A DNA stretch of 64,000 nucleotides from Candidatus Bathyarchaeota archaeon (GCA_029881805.1 JAOULW010000006.1:26497-90496); one strand, 5' to 3'. Shown: positions 17,689 to 26,745, counted from the first letter of the stretch. Numbers and translations are program-made. Notes: a model not told the origin generated them from the sequence alone.

Positions 17689-18877
17689 TATCTGCAAGAC
17701 TCTTTATAAGTTTTGAGTAGATAGTAATTAGAGCTTCTTTAAAGCTTGTTTTTTGAGCTTTTCTCTGAATCCTTTCTTTTATGATTTCTGATAAATTTCC
17801 AGCTTCTATTCTTTTTTGTATTATTGGAAGATACTTCTTCTCTTCTTCTGTAGCGTTTTCCCAAGCAATTCTGAAGAAGTGCTGACAGACTTGACGGGCA
17901 GTTAAACCTCGTGGATGCACAACCTTTGCGCTCAATCCATTCTCTACAATCGAGTTGAAATCTTTCACGAGGATTTCATGAGGCAAAAGCTTTGGTTTTT
18001 CATGCATCAGTCCTCTAAGTGATGCTCTTATAAAACAGCTCAAGGCTACATCCGATTTGATGCATTCCTGTTCATCCATGACTCGGATTTCGACAGCCCT
18101 TCTCTCAAAGCGAAAGATAATCCCGCGTGAGTTAACCCAATCCTTGTAAAGGAGAGACTCTTTCGCGCCGGCTTTAGCCAAGTCCAACGAGTATTTTCCG
18201 ATGATTTCCTTTTCATATTGCTGGAATGAGGAGATATATTCTGGAACAACGTCACCAGTTACAGAAGGCACTTCTCTTTGATTCAGCGCGTAAAAATGCA
18301 GCCTGTTATCCACGTTCTCTCGAAGTTTCCCTTCATAAGCAGGCGATGAAGCTGCAATCGCGGGTAAATAAGCACACATGTTTGCAAGCAAATTATGCAG
18401 CAAAATTCCTTCTTCTTTAAAATAGGGTACATTCAACTGAAAACTCTGGATGTTGAGCCAACCGTGTCGTTTAAGATTAAAAACCTTGCTATAAGCCTCG
18501 TAGATTTGTCGATGACGATGCGGCCACACTCCAGTCTCTTCAAGTCTAAGCAGAGGATGCATGCCTGTCCCGAGAAGATGTGCGCCGTGTCTACTTTCTA
18601 AAAAATCAAGAAGTGTAAGAACCGCGTTTTGCATTGTTTCGTTGAATTCTTCAGGCGACTTGAAGGGCACGTTAGATCTGATTTCCATAACGTGTAACTG
18701 GATTTCTTTTCCAAAAGCAAAGTAAGGCTGTTCCACCACGTTAACAATTCTGCCATAAAAATCTTTTATTACCTTGTCTACGATGGGTAAAGCTTTCAAT
18801 TCTTCATCAACTAATGAAAACTCGTGTTCGGGACCTAAGACTTCTAGTGGTTTATACGTATCAGTTCCTCTTTCATT
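17672..18877 (-). CDS. GCS2-type carboxylate-amine ligase; start region apparently frameshifted
   Basis: Glutamate-cysteine ligase family 2 (YbdK-like) amidoligase, which joins an amine to a carboxylate using ATP. Seen: the N-terminal GPEHEFSLVDEELKALP (the metal and ATP-binding beta strand), GTGMHPLLRLEETG, the HGWLNIQSFQLNVPY region, and RFERRAVEIRVMDEQE. The first start codon in this frame is TTG at 18799, which would cut off the essential GPEHEF strand. The frame is open back to 18877 but has no ATG, GTG or TTG there. An ATG at 18876, 25 bases after a TATA-like element, lies in another frame, so a one-base loss between 18876 and 18850 (or a sequencing error) is likely. Peptide or metabolite substrate unknown. 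Confidence 0.8.
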   Translation of the reverse strand, partial: NERGTDTYKPLEVLGPEHEFSLVDEELKALPIVDKVIKDFYGRIVNVVEQPYFAFGKEIQLHVMEIRSNVPFKSPEEFNETMQNAVLTLLDFLESRHGAHLLGTGMHPLLRLEETGVWPHRHRQIYEAYSKVFNLKRHGWLNIQSFQLNVPYFKEEGILLHNLLANMCAYLPAIAASSPAYEGKLRENVDNRLHFYALNQREVPSVTGDVVPEYISSFQQYEKEIIGKYSLDLAKAGAKESLLYKDWVNSRGIIFRFERRAVEIRVMDEQECIKSDVALSCFIRASLRGLMHEKPKLLPHEILVKDFNSIVENGLSAKVVHPRGLTARQVCQHFFRIAWENATEEEKKYLPIIQKRIEAGNLSEIIKERIQRKAQKTSFKEALITIYSKLIKSLADNEPYF

Positions 18878-18917
18878 TTACTTGTTGCCTAAAATTTGAA
18901 TATAAATGTACAGTTAG

Positions 18918-18926
18918 TTTTAAATA
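18918..18926 (+). promoter_or_regulatory. TATA-like box for the RLAN gene
   Basis: TTTTAAATA, about 49 bases before the GTG chosen as start at 18971, leaving a short leader if transcription begins about 25 bases downstream. A second TATA-like tract at 18897-18906, read on the other strand, suits the GCS2-type gene, so the two ligase transcripts appear to diverge from this small region. Confidence 0.45.
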
Positions 18927-18970
18927 CGACCATTGCGATACCGAGCATTCAATCATCTGGTGTTACATGC

Positions 18971-19663
18971 GTGTTGGTCGTATCAAATATCGACCTACCA
19001 ACAAATTTGGCTATTATGAAGCCGTCAACGTTTCTTGAAACATCAATTAAAGATTTTACTGTAAATATAAACAACGACTATCGTTATCTAAAAACAGGAT
19101 ACTATGTATCTTTGCACGCGGAAATCTTGGGAAGCCCAGTAATTCCTTCAAGCGAAAACATACTTGACGCAAACAGAATACCCTTACTGCTGCTTAAGGC
19201 GTCAAAAGCTGGAATTCCAACATTGCCGTTCTTAGTGACTGATTCCGTAAAACAGGTTATGTCCAGTTTTGAATTTCCAGTAGTTGTTTTCGCCGTAAAT
19301 CCTTTCTCTTATGAAGGGTTCGAAATTGCGAAAAATAGGAGCGCACTCTATAGAGCCATTAAGAGTTTAGGCAGGAATTACAAATTTGCTGTTTGCGTGC
19401 AACCTCTCCTTGGTGAAATGTTTACATTTAAGTCTATATTTGGACGATGTAAGCAAGCAAAAAGTATAGAACAAATCTCAAGGAAAGTTTACGATGTTTT
19501 TGAAGTCCCAATCTGCAAATTGCATATTCAGCGCATTGGTAAAAAAGTGCACTTGTGTGGACTTCAGCCGTTAAGAAAAGAAGAACTTCTTGCAGTCGAC
19601 GTGGAAATAATTTCCGAAGAGATTTCTCAACTTTCTAAAAATGGTGACTACCTGATTGGCTAA
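18971..19663 (+). CDS. RLAN-domain protein with degenerate ATP-grasp-like C-terminal part
   Basis: The N-terminal part (CVLVVSNIDLPTN, then VNINNDYRYLKTGYYVSLHA) fits the RLAN domain, the RimK-like ATP-grasp N-terminal module found on amidoligases. After about residue 80 the sequence looks like half of an ATP-grasp fold (RIPLLLLKASKAGIPTLPF, FPVVVFAVNPFS, KFAVCVQPLLGE), but the usual lysine and acidic metal ligands are not clear, so it may be inactive. The start is uncertain; GTG 18971 suits the TATA box, and the frame is open from 18896. The stop overlaps the start of the following ATP-grasp gene by 8 bases. In other genomes RLAN and ATP-grasp occur in one polypeptide (established knowledge, from memory). 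Confidence 0.65.
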   Translation: MLVVSNIDLPTNLAIMKPSTFLETSIKDFTVNINNDYRYLKTGYYVSLHAEILGSPVIPSSENILDANRIPLLLLKASKAGIPTLPFLVTDSVKQVMSSFEFPVVVFAVNPFSYEGFEIAKNRSALYRAIKSLGRNYKFAVCVQPLLGEMFTFKSIFGRCKQAKSIEQISRKVYDVFEVPICKLHIQRIGKKVHLCGLQPLRKEELLAVDVEIISEEISQLSKNGDYLIG

Positions 19664-20534
19664 TATTGCTTGCTTTGTTGAGAAATACAATTTTGCAGAC
19701 TCGAACGAAGCCATGGCCCTCCAAAATTTCAAAATCGCAGCAGAAAAACAAGGACACGAATTTGACTTCTTATTTAGAAAGAACCTTAGAGAAATTCCAA
19801 AATACGATGCTGTTTTTATTAGAGCCACCACCGACCCCCTTTACACCGCTTATATAGTCTCAAAAACAGCTTGGGAACTTGGGTTGAAAGTGGTTGACGA
19901 CCCGAAGTCAATACAGATATGCGGAAACAAGATTCACTTGTACTCCCTCTTCAGCAAATACGACATTCCACACATCCCAACAATTTTTCTGAACAAGGAT
20001 GCGTTCAACCACAAACGAATTTTGGAGATTTTTAAAGTCTTCGGCAGACCAGTTGTGGTCAAGGCGCCGTACACAAGCTTTTCAAGGTATGTGGAGAAAG
20101 TTGCGTGTGAAACAAGCTTCCGCGAGGTTGCCAAGAGATTTTTCAGAAAGTCTGATGCTTTGACTGTGCAGAAGTTTATGCCCACAGCCTTCGATTGGAG
20201 AGTTGGAGTCTTAAATGACGAAGTTTTGTATGTATGCAAGTATATGGTGCCTAAGGGCAGATGGAAACATGGTGCCAAACGAAGAGGTAAGCCCAGTTTC
20301 ATTTGGGGCCGAACAATAACTCTAAAAAGAGAAAATGCGCCCACAGAACTTAAAGAAACTGCTTTGAAAGCATGTGGAGTTATTGGACATGGACTTTATG
20401 GAGTAGATATAAAGGAAGTGGATGGCAACTATGTTGTGGTGGAAGTCAACGACAACCCAAGCATTTATGCAAGGTACGAAGACCTAAGAAATGAAGACCT
20501 GTATGGAAAAATCATAGAGTACTTAGTCAACTAG
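19656..20534 (+). CDS. RimK-like ATP-grasp ligase
   Basis: 292 residues. ATP-grasp enzyme forming an amide bond through an acyl phosphate. Seen: N-terminal pre-ATP-grasp domain (NIACFVEKYNFADSNEA), hinge KYDIPHIPTIF, ATP-binding lysine strand GRPVVVKAPYTSFSR, RVGVLNDEVLYVCKYMVPKG, and the metal-binding end GVDIKEVDGNYVVVEVNDNPS with the E-x-N-D pattern. TTG start at 19656, overlapping the RLAN gene by 8 bases with GGTGA upstream, so the two products are probably made together and may form one complex. It lies opposite a GCS2-type ligase, a neighbourhood known from amidoligase clusters that make or modify short peptides. Confidence 0.85.
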   Translation: MANIACFVEKYNFADSNEAMALQNFKIAAEKQGHEFDFLFRKNLREIPKYDAVFIRATTDPLYTAYIVSKTAWELGLKVVDDPKSIQICGNKIHLYSLFSKYDIPHIPTIFLNKDAFNHKRILEIFKVFGRPVVVKAPYTSFSRYVEKVACETSFREVAKRFFRKSDALTVQKFMPTAFDWRVGVLNDEVLYVCKYMVPKGRWKHGAKRRGKPSFIWGRTITLKRENAPTELKETALKACGVIGHGLYGVDIKEVDGNYVVVEVNDNPSIYARYEDLRNEDLYGKIIEYLVN

Positions 20535-20646
20535 TCTTTTCTTGTTTAGTTCTTCTTCTCAGTGAAACTTGCTGCTTTGGTATCGCTTTTGCAACTGAAA
20601 ACTTGTGAGCTGCAGTCTTGCCATCCAACGGGATAATAAGAGGCAT
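20527..20646 (-). CDS. Possible 39-residue small basic protein
   Basis: A short frame starting MPLIIPLDGKTAAHKFSVAK and ending in a basic tail (LRRRTKQEKTS). It occupies most of the gap between the ATP-grasp gene and the MFS gene and is convergent with the former, overlapping its stop by 8 bases. The composition looks coding rather than random (hydrophobic strand, then a basic tail), but there is no clear ribosome-binding site. I do not recognise the family. Confidence 0.35.
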   Translation of the reverse strand: MPLIIPLDGKTAAHKFSVAKAIPKQQVSLRRRTKQEKTS

Positions 20647-20726
20647 AAGTTAACCATTAGATTTGACAAATGTGAGGTTAAGCCTTAAATCGATAAGTGT
20701 TTTTGTCTCATGAAAACGTGAAGCTT

Positions 20727-21986
20727 ATGGGAATAGCCGGCGTTATCCGACGAGAATTCTCGTTTATCACAGGTAACTATCGGATACTCGTCATAAGCTG
20801 GATTATAATGGACCTCGCAATGGAAATGCCCGTTCCAAACTATCAACTCTACGTTCAAGATGTCCTAGGCGGTAGAGATTTCCCATTAGCCTTAGGAATA
20901 ATAGGTCTCGCAAACTTTCTCGCAATGGCGGCCGTGGCATTTCCTGGAGGCTACTTCGCCGACAAATATGGGAGACGTTGGCTCGTCACGACTATGACCT
21001 TCGGAATGGCGTCTTCATTTCTTTTCTTTGCATTTGCCCCGTCTTGGCATTTCATCTTAATAGGGACAATAGTGCACAGCCTTTGTCTAGTTTATCAGCC
21101 AGCGTTGTTTGCGATGGTTCAGGATTCGCTTCCGCCAGAGCGTAGAGGCATGGGTTCTTCAATCATACAGATGATCCACGGTACATTCAATACTCCTGGT
21201 CCTATGATTGGAGGATTCCTTCTGCTGCAATTTGGATTGGAATGGAGCATGAGAATCATCTACTTAGTAATGACGGTTCTTTATCTAATCGCGGCAGTAT
21301 GGCGGTTGAGACTGAAAGAGACGCTAACAAACGCTAAACCCATTCGCTTGAGATACTTCATCTCTTCTTATCCAGAAGCCATTAGAGAAAGTTTCAATGT
21401 GTGGAGCGTTGTGCCTAGAACGATGCTATGGCTGTTTATCGTCCAAGTTCTTATGATGTTCAGTAATTCGATTATAAACGTGATCAACACGGTATACGCA
21501 GTTGATGTGCTTGGAGTACCAAAAGAGCAGTGGTGGCTCGTCTTCATACCACTCTTACTGACTATGGTCGTTGCTTCTATCCCGGTTGGCAAAATGGTTG
21601 ATAAAATTGGACCGAAAATTCCGATGACCCTCGGACCGTTCACACTTGCATTGGCCTTGTTGCTTTTTGTCAGCGGCAGCCTCATAACTTTAATGATTTC
21701 AATGTGCTTGATTGGGATGGTTCACTTGTTTGTAATGTCATCAATCATGGCGCTCTCTACAAGTCTTGTAGAACCCCAAAATAGAGGCAAAGTAAGAGGG
21801 TTCATTAACTTCATTGGATTCACAATCACTGGAGTCGGCATGCTTTTAGGTAATTACTTCTTTAATTTGGCCCCTCAGCTACCATTCTACTTGACCATAG
21901 GATTAACAGTTCCAATGACCCTCGTAATTTTGTTCCGCATTCACGAACCAGACAAGCAAGTAAGCAGTCAAAACACTAACCTTTAA
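20727..21986 (+). CDS. Major facilitator superfamily transporter
   Basis: About 419 residues with twelve predicted membrane helices in two bundles. The loop 2-3 signature GGYFADKYGRRWL and its second-half counterpart GKMVDKIGPKIP mark the MFS. The loop between helices 6 and 7 (RLRLKETLTNAKP) is charged. I chose the ATG at 20727; a GTG at 20697 adds ten residues. The substrate is unknown. It follows the RLAN/ATP-grasp pair on the same strand and could export their product, but the gap of about 190 bases and the intervening small frame make co-transcription uncertain. Confidence 0.88.
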   Translation: MGIAGVIRREFSFITGNYRILVISWIIMDLAMEMPVPNYQLYVQDVLGGRDFPLALGIIGLANFLAMAAVAFPGGYFADKYGRRWLVTTMTFGMASSFLFFAFAPSWHFILIGTIVHSLCLVYQPALFAMVQDSLPPERRGMGSSIIQMIHGTFNTPGPMIGGFLLLQFGLEWSMRIIYLVMTVLYLIAAVWRLRLKETLTNAKPIRLRYFISSYPEAIRESFNVWSVVPRTMLWLFIVQVLMMFSNSIINVINTVYAVDVLGVPKEQWWLVFIPLLLTMVVASIPVGKMVDKIGPKIPMTLGPFTLALALLLFVSGSLITLMISMCLIGMVHLFVMSSIMALSTSLVEPQNRGKVRGFINFIGFTITGVGMLLGNYFFNLAPQLPFYLTIGLTVPMTLVILFRIHEPDKQVSSQNTNL

Positions 21987-22054
21987 AATGCGGAAGTCTC
22001 GACACTTATTTATCTAGAATTTAGAATCCTTACAATGAAAAGGGAGAAAATGAC

Positions 22055-22993
22055 ATGCTGAAAGAAACTGTTAAAGATTATGATTTTTCCAAGTGTGTGT
22101 CCGTTGATGAACTTGTCTTACAAATGGAAGAGGCTTGGGGCTTCACTGCCGGCAAACTAGCTTTGGGAGTGAAGACATTAGAGAAAATGATTAACGATGA
22201 CAAGTGCGTCAAGTTTCTTTCTTTCACTGGAAACCTCGTGGCGACAGGAACTAGGGGAGTCTTAAAAGAAGTTGTGAAACGTAAGCTGGTTGACGTTATT
22301 ATTACTACTTGTGGAACCCTTGACCACGACATTGCTAGATGCTGGAAAAACTACTACAAAGGCTCATTCATCATGAACGACGCTATGCTTCACAAAAAGG
22401 GCATAAATCGCTTGGGAAACGTGCTTGTTCCAAGCGACAGCTACGGCGTAATAATTGAACAGAAAATGCAAAAGCTACTCGAAAGCCTATGGAAAGAAGG
22501 GAAAAAGAACGTCTCAAGCAGTCAACTGTGCAAAGAAATTGGTCAGCGCATATGTAACGAAAGCTCAATACTCTACTGGGCGACCGAGAATGGAATACCG
22601 ATTTACGTGCCAGGCATAACAGATGGTGCAGTGGGCTATCAAACGTGGCTTTTTTCACAAGACCACGATTTCAAGCTTGATTTGCTGAAGGATTCTGGAG
22701 AACTTAATGATGCAGTGTTTACTGCAAAGAAGACTGGCGCGCTAATAGTCGGTGGCGGAATATCGAAGCATCACACCATATGGTGGAACCAGTTTAGAAA
22801 TGGGCTAGATTATGCTGTTTATGTTAGCACCGCTACTGAATGGGACGGCAGTCTTTCTGGGGCAAGACCACGAGAAGCAGTTTCGTGGGGAAAAATAAGC
22901 GAAAAAGCAAAACGCATAATGATCGAAGGCGACGCTTCACTGATATTGCCAATTATTGTGAGCTCGCTCATAACTAGGCTAGGACGGGCATAA
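22055..22993 (+). CDS. dys: Deoxyhypusine synthase
   Basis: Moves the aminobutyl group of spermidine to a lysine of aIF5A, using NAD. The catalytic lysine is in the C-terminal GARPREAVSWGKIS; the NAD-binding region TGALIVGGGISKHH and the WNQFRNGLDYAVYV block are present, and the N-terminal half has LSFTGNLVATGTRG. Length 312 is normal for archaea. GGGAG lies upstream of the ATG. The family implies aIF5A and a polyamine supply elsewhere in the genome. Confidence 0.95.
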   Translation: MLKETVKDYDFSKCVSVDELVLQMEEAWGFTAGKLALGVKTLEKMINDDKCVKFLSFTGNLVATGTRGVLKEVVKRKLVDVIITTCGTLDHDIARCWKNYYKGSFIMNDAMLHKKGINRLGNVLVPSDSYGVIIEQKMQKLLESLWKEGKKNVSSSQLCKEIGQRICNESSILYWATENGIPIYVPGITDGAVGYQTWLFSQDHDFKLDLLKDSGELNDAVFTAKKTGALIVGGGISKHHTIWWNQFRNGLDYAVYVSTATEWDGSLSGARPREAVSWGKISEKAKRIMIEGDASLILPIIVSSLITRLGRA

Positions 22994-23161
22994 AAAAATC
23001 GGCTGAAAATCAAGAAAGGCTCGGAGCTTCCATTCAGGTTTTTACTCTTTGTTAAGTGCATACGTTACGATCGTTAGAGTCATTGTTAAAAGCAACTGAG
23101 TTTAGTTTTCAGAAATCGCTAAATGCTTCCACGCTTAATCTAGAGCCACCAGGTGAAATAA

Positions 23162-23833
23162 TTGCCTATCTCCAAGAAAGAAATAGCCAAAATGATAGAT
23201 TCTACAAATGTCAAGGTGACCGCTACGAAAAACGAGATAGAAGAATTGTGTAGAGAATCCGTTCAACATGGTTTTCGCTGTGCTGTCGTTAATCCTATTT
23301 ATGTAAGATTTGCCGCGGCACTCTTGAAAGGTTCAAATGTCAAAGTCTGTTCAACAGTAGGGTTCCCTTTTGGAGTTGCGTTGCCAGAGATAAAGGCTTT
23401 GGAGGCCGTTAAGGCCGTAGAAGACGGTGCAGAGGAGTTGGACATGGTCATCAATTTGAGTGCTTTGAAGTCAGGCGATTATGATGTCGTCAAGCGCGAT
23501 ATAGCGGCTGTTGTAGATGTAAAGCTCTCATCAAAGGATATAATTGTGAAGGTCATTATTGAGACTGCTTATTTGACAAAAAAGGAGAAGATAACTGCGT
23601 GCAAGCTTGTTAAAGAGGCTAAAGCGGACTTCGTGAAAACTTCAACCGGATTGTTCGGTAAAGGGGCAACGGTTAACGATGTCATGTTGATGCGGCAGAC
23701 TGTCGGGAAAGATATGGGTGTTAAGGCGGCGGGTGGCATAAGAACCTATGTTGACGCAGTCGCGATGATTAAAGCAGGCGCAAACAGGATAGGAACAAGC
23801 ACAGCCGTTCAAATAATTGAGGGGACTTCCTAA
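23162..23833 (+). CDS. deoC: Deoxyribose-phosphate aldolase
   Basis: Class I TIM-barrel aldolase cleaving 2-deoxyribose 5-phosphate to glyceraldehyde 3-phosphate and acetaldehyde. The Schiff-base lysine is in ADFVKTSTGLFGKGAT; a second active-site lysine is in MGVKAAGGIRTY; STVGFPFG and ELDMVINL are family strands. The start is TTG (23162) with AGGTGA five bases upstream, giving the expected IAKMIDSTNVK beginning; the next in-frame ATG would cut this off. It ends 3 bases before the convergent argS stop. Confidence 0.93.
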   Translation: MPISKKEIAKMIDSTNVKVTATKNEIEELCRESVQHGFRCAVVNPIYVRFAAALLKGSNVKVCSTVGFPFGVALPEIKALEAVKAVEDGAEELDMVINLSALKSGDYDVVKRDIAAVVDVKLSSKDIIVKVIIETAYLTKKEKITACKLVKEAKADFVKTSTGLFGKGATVNDVMLMRQTVGKDMGVKAAGGIRTYVDAVAMIKAGANRIGTSTAVQIIEGTS

Positions 23834-23836
23834 AGG

Positions 23837-25786
23837 CTACATTTTTTCAGGCGCAAATATTCCTATGAGGTTAAGCGCGTTTCTCAACACTAATCTTACG
23901 GCATCTGTTAAGGCTAGTCTTGCATCGCTGAGCCCTTGTGGCTCCGCTTTTATTACTGGTAACGCATTATAGAATGTGTTGAACTTGTCGGAGACGGCAT
24001 TTGCGAAATCAGCAATCAAACTGGGCTTGAGAAACTCTGATGCCTCAATAAATGTGTCTGGGAAAATTGCTAGTGCCAAGATAATTTCGTGTTCTAGTTT
24101 TTCGCCTAGCAGTTCGTAAGCTGGTTTTTTGGGTTTTCTTGCCGCTTTGCGGAGGATGCTGCATGCTCTTGCATGTGTGTATTGAATGTAAGGCGCGCTG
24201 TTTTTTTCGAAGTTAAGCACTCTGTCCCACGTGAACTCGACGGGTTTGGAAGGGTCAACCTCTACCAGTGCATAGCGTACTGCGCCTATGCCAACGAAGT
24301 CTGCAATTTCTTGTTTTTCTTTTTCTGAAAGCTGAGGCGAACGCTTCGAAACCTCTTCGTAGGCTCGTTTTACTGCTTCGTCCATGACTTCGTCGAAGGT
24401 TATGAAACGTCCTCTTCGACTTGACATTTTGTAGCCCGGAAGAGTAACCAGATTATAAGCAAAGTGAAAAAAGTTGTCCGCGTGCTTGCCGTATCCCAAA
24501 GCGTGCAAGGCTATCTTCAATTGCAACTGCGCCAATGTCTGCTCCATCCCTATCACGTTAACAAGTCTGTCCGCCTTTTCAAATTTCCACAAGGTGTAAG
24601 CAATATCGCGTGTTGTGTACAATGTTGTTCCGTCAGCACGCACAAGTGTCAGCGGTGAGACTTCATGATCTTCCTTTAAACCCAGTTTTTTTCTCAAATC
24701 AAGCTCTCGCAGTACCTTTTCAGCGTCAAACTCTAAAACGCCGCCTAAACTGAATACGTACGGCATCGTCTTCAGTCGCTGCAGTACTTCTGCAACCCTA
24801 TTGCTCCATACAAGGTCACTTTCCCAATCCCACGAATCATAGAAAACGTCCACACGGCTCAGCGTATCCTTAAAGCCTTGCAGGCATAGCTCGCTGACTT
24901 TTCTTATTAGTCGCTTAGCCTTTGCATTACCCTCTTCGTAGCCGCGGTTTAGCTTGTTGATTGCGTCTTCGGGGTTTTTGTCCTTGCTTATTTTCTCTAA
25001 AAGATTTTCGAAGAGTTCGGGAAATCTGTCTTTCAGCTCTGCAGCCACGGACACCCAATCATCTAGTTCTCTGTTTATCTTCGTAACTTCTTCATCTGCC
25101 TTCAATGCTTTTGCACGTTCAAGTTCCTTTTTTAGACGGTTAATTTCGACCAAGCAACTTGTGATCGTGTAAATTTTGCCCAAGAAATGGTCTGGTTTTC
25201 CCTCAGGTTTCGGTTGGCCTAGTTTTTCGTATCCGTAGGTTATGACGGATGTTTGGCGGCCTACGTCGTCAATGTAATAGTGGCGGAAGACTTCATGCCC
25301 TCTTGCTTTGAACATGCGAGCCAAGGCGTCGCCAAGCATCGGATTTCTAGCTTGTCCAATATGTAGCGGATGTAGAGGATTTGCGCTCGTGTGCTCGACA
25401 ATAATTTTTAGGGGTTTTGCAACTTTGATAAAACCATACTCGGTGCCAAGTTGACTAGCCGAATTGATGGTTAAAGCAGAAAACCTGGCGAAGTTTGCGT
25501 GAAAGTTTATGTATCCGCTTCCTGCAGGGGCGGCTGTTTCGATTAAGGAAAATTCTGACTTGTTTACAGCTTTGACTATACGTTTAGCTAAGGCAATCGG
25601 TTTTTCGCCGATTTGTTTAGCAAGTTCAAAGCATAAGGAAGACGCTAGTTGACCAAACTCTGGATTCGGCGGTTTTTCCAAGGCCAAGTCTCTGACTAAT
25701 ATTGCAGGAAAAGCCTTCTTGAGTGCTTTCTCTAAGACATTTTGGACTTCTGTTTGAAGTGCAGCGAATGGATTTTCTGAAACCAT
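23837..25786 (-). CDS. argS: Arginyl-tRNA synthetase
   Basis: Class I synthetase of about 649 residues. N-terminal additional domain recognising the tRNA D-loop (about 1-115), catalytic HIGH motif as HPLHIGQARNPMLGD, KMSKS-equivalent as YKMSSRRG, and a C-terminal DALR anticodon-binding domain ending near VLRNALNLIGIF. The Asn in SANPLHPLHIGQ is typical of ArgRS. Met3 (25786) is preferred; Met1 adds two residues. Two of its substrates, tRNA-Arg(CCG) and tRNA-Arg(GCG), are encoded in the same window. Confidence 0.96.
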   Translation of the reverse strand: MVSENPFAALQTEVQNVLEKALKKAFPAILVRDLALEKPPNPEFGQLASSLCFELAKQIGEKPIALAKRIVKAVNKSEFSLIETAAPAGSGYINFHANFARFSALTINSASQLGTEYGFIKVAKPLKIIVEHTSANPLHPLHIGQARNPMLGDALARMFKARGHEVFRHYYIDDVGRQTSVITYGYEKLGQPKPEGKPDHFLGKIYTITSCLVEINRLKKELERAKALKADEEVTKINRELDDWVSVAAELKDRFPELFENLLEKISKDKNPEDAINKLNRGYEEGNAKAKRLIRKVSELCLQGFKDTLSRVDVFYDSWDWESDLVWSNRVAEVLQRLKTMPYVFSLGGVLEFDAEKVLRELDLRKKLGLKEDHEVSPLTLVRADGTTLYTTRDIAYTLWKFEKADRLVNVIGMEQTLAQLQLKIALHALGYGKHADNFFHFAYNLVTLPGYKMSSRRGRFITFDEVMDEAVKRAYEEVSKRSPQLSEKEKQEIADFVGIGAVRYALVEVDPSKPVEFTWDRVLNFEKNSAPYIQYTHARACSILRKAARKPKKPAYELLGEKLEHEIILALAIFPDTFIEASEFLKPSLIADFANAVSDKFNTFYNALPVIKAEPQGLSDARLALTDAVRLVLRNALNLIGIFAPEKM

Positions 25787-25890
25787 CAACACGTTCCTCG
25801 AGTTTTTTTCAAATTCTCTAAACCTTTAAAGGGTGAAGTTCTATTTTAGCTTGAAAATACTTGGTTTGTCAAGGCGTGGACGTAGCAGTT

Positions 25891-26745
25891 ATGAAGACCA
25901 AAATAGTCTTCTCAGAAAAATGCTTGGGTTATGGACAATATCACATCGAGGGACCCGAACGGGTTAGGCGTGCCGCAGAGATTTTGAAGAGATTTGGTTA
26001 CGAGTTCATAGACCCTAAGCCTGCTTCTGACGATGACTTACTTAAAGTGCATGATATGGATTATGTTTGGAATGTAAAAAAAAATCTGGTCGAGGATCCA
26101 GACACACCTGCATACAATAACATTTACGAATTTGCGAGACTTTCGGCTGGCGGCGCCATATTGGCGGCTGAGACTAGCGGATTTTCTATTATGCGTCCAC
26201 CAGGACACCATACTGGGAGAAACGGCGCAGCGCTCGGAGCATACACTAGAGGATTCTGCTACTTCAACAACGTCGCGATTGCCGTGAAATATTTGAACAA
26301 GTCTACGTTGATTTTGGACATTGACGGTCATCATGGAAATGGCACGCAAGAAATCTTCTTAGGAGACGAGAAAGTGACGTACGTTTCTTTGCACAGACAT
26401 CCGAACTATCCAGGCACAGGGACAGTCACCGAAGGCAATTGTCTAAATTTCCCCTTGTATCCAGACTGCGGAGATCAAGTGCATGCAAAAACCCTCGATA
26501 AGGCGTTGAGCTCGATTAACGTGGAAGATTTCGAAGTGATTGCAGTTTCAGCCGGTTTTGACACCCATGCAGGAGATTTAGCCAGCTTAGGGTTGACTGA
26601 GAACGGTTATAAAGAGATTGGAAAAAGAATCGACAAACTAGGCAAGCCCACGTTTTTTGTGTTGGAAGGCGGATATCAAGGCGAAAACTTAGGAAAGGAC
26701 ATAAACGCACTACTGAAGGCTTACGAAACTAAAAGTGACGCTTAA
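25891..26745 (+). CDS. HDAC-like zinc deacetylase (second copy)
   Basis: 284 residues, shorter than the paralog at 7658. Active site visible: catalytic His pair RPPGHHTGR, metal ligands LILDIDGHHGNG, Asp ligand VSAGFDTHAGD, and the final LEGGYQGEN. The N-terminus (KIVFSEKCLGYGQYHIEGPER) matches the deacetylase family. I chose ATG 25891; the longest frame starts 30 bases earlier with TTG. It is divergent from argS. Substrate unknown, possibly Alba or another acetylated chromatin protein, or acetylpolyamines. Confidence 0.87.
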   Translation: MKTKIVFSEKCLGYGQYHIEGPERVRRAAEILKRFGYEFIDPKPASDDDLLKVHDMDYVWNVKKNLVEDPDTPAYNNIYEFARLSAGGAILAAETSGFSIMRPPGHHTGRNGAALGAYTRGFCYFNNVAIAVKYLNKSTLILDIDGHHGNGTQEIFLGDEKVTYVSLHRHPNYPGTGTVTEGNCLNFPLYPDCGDQVHAKTLDKALSSINVEDFEVIAVSAGFDTHAGDLASLGLTENGYKEIGKRIDKLGKPTFFVLEGGYQGENLGKDINALLKAYETKSDA

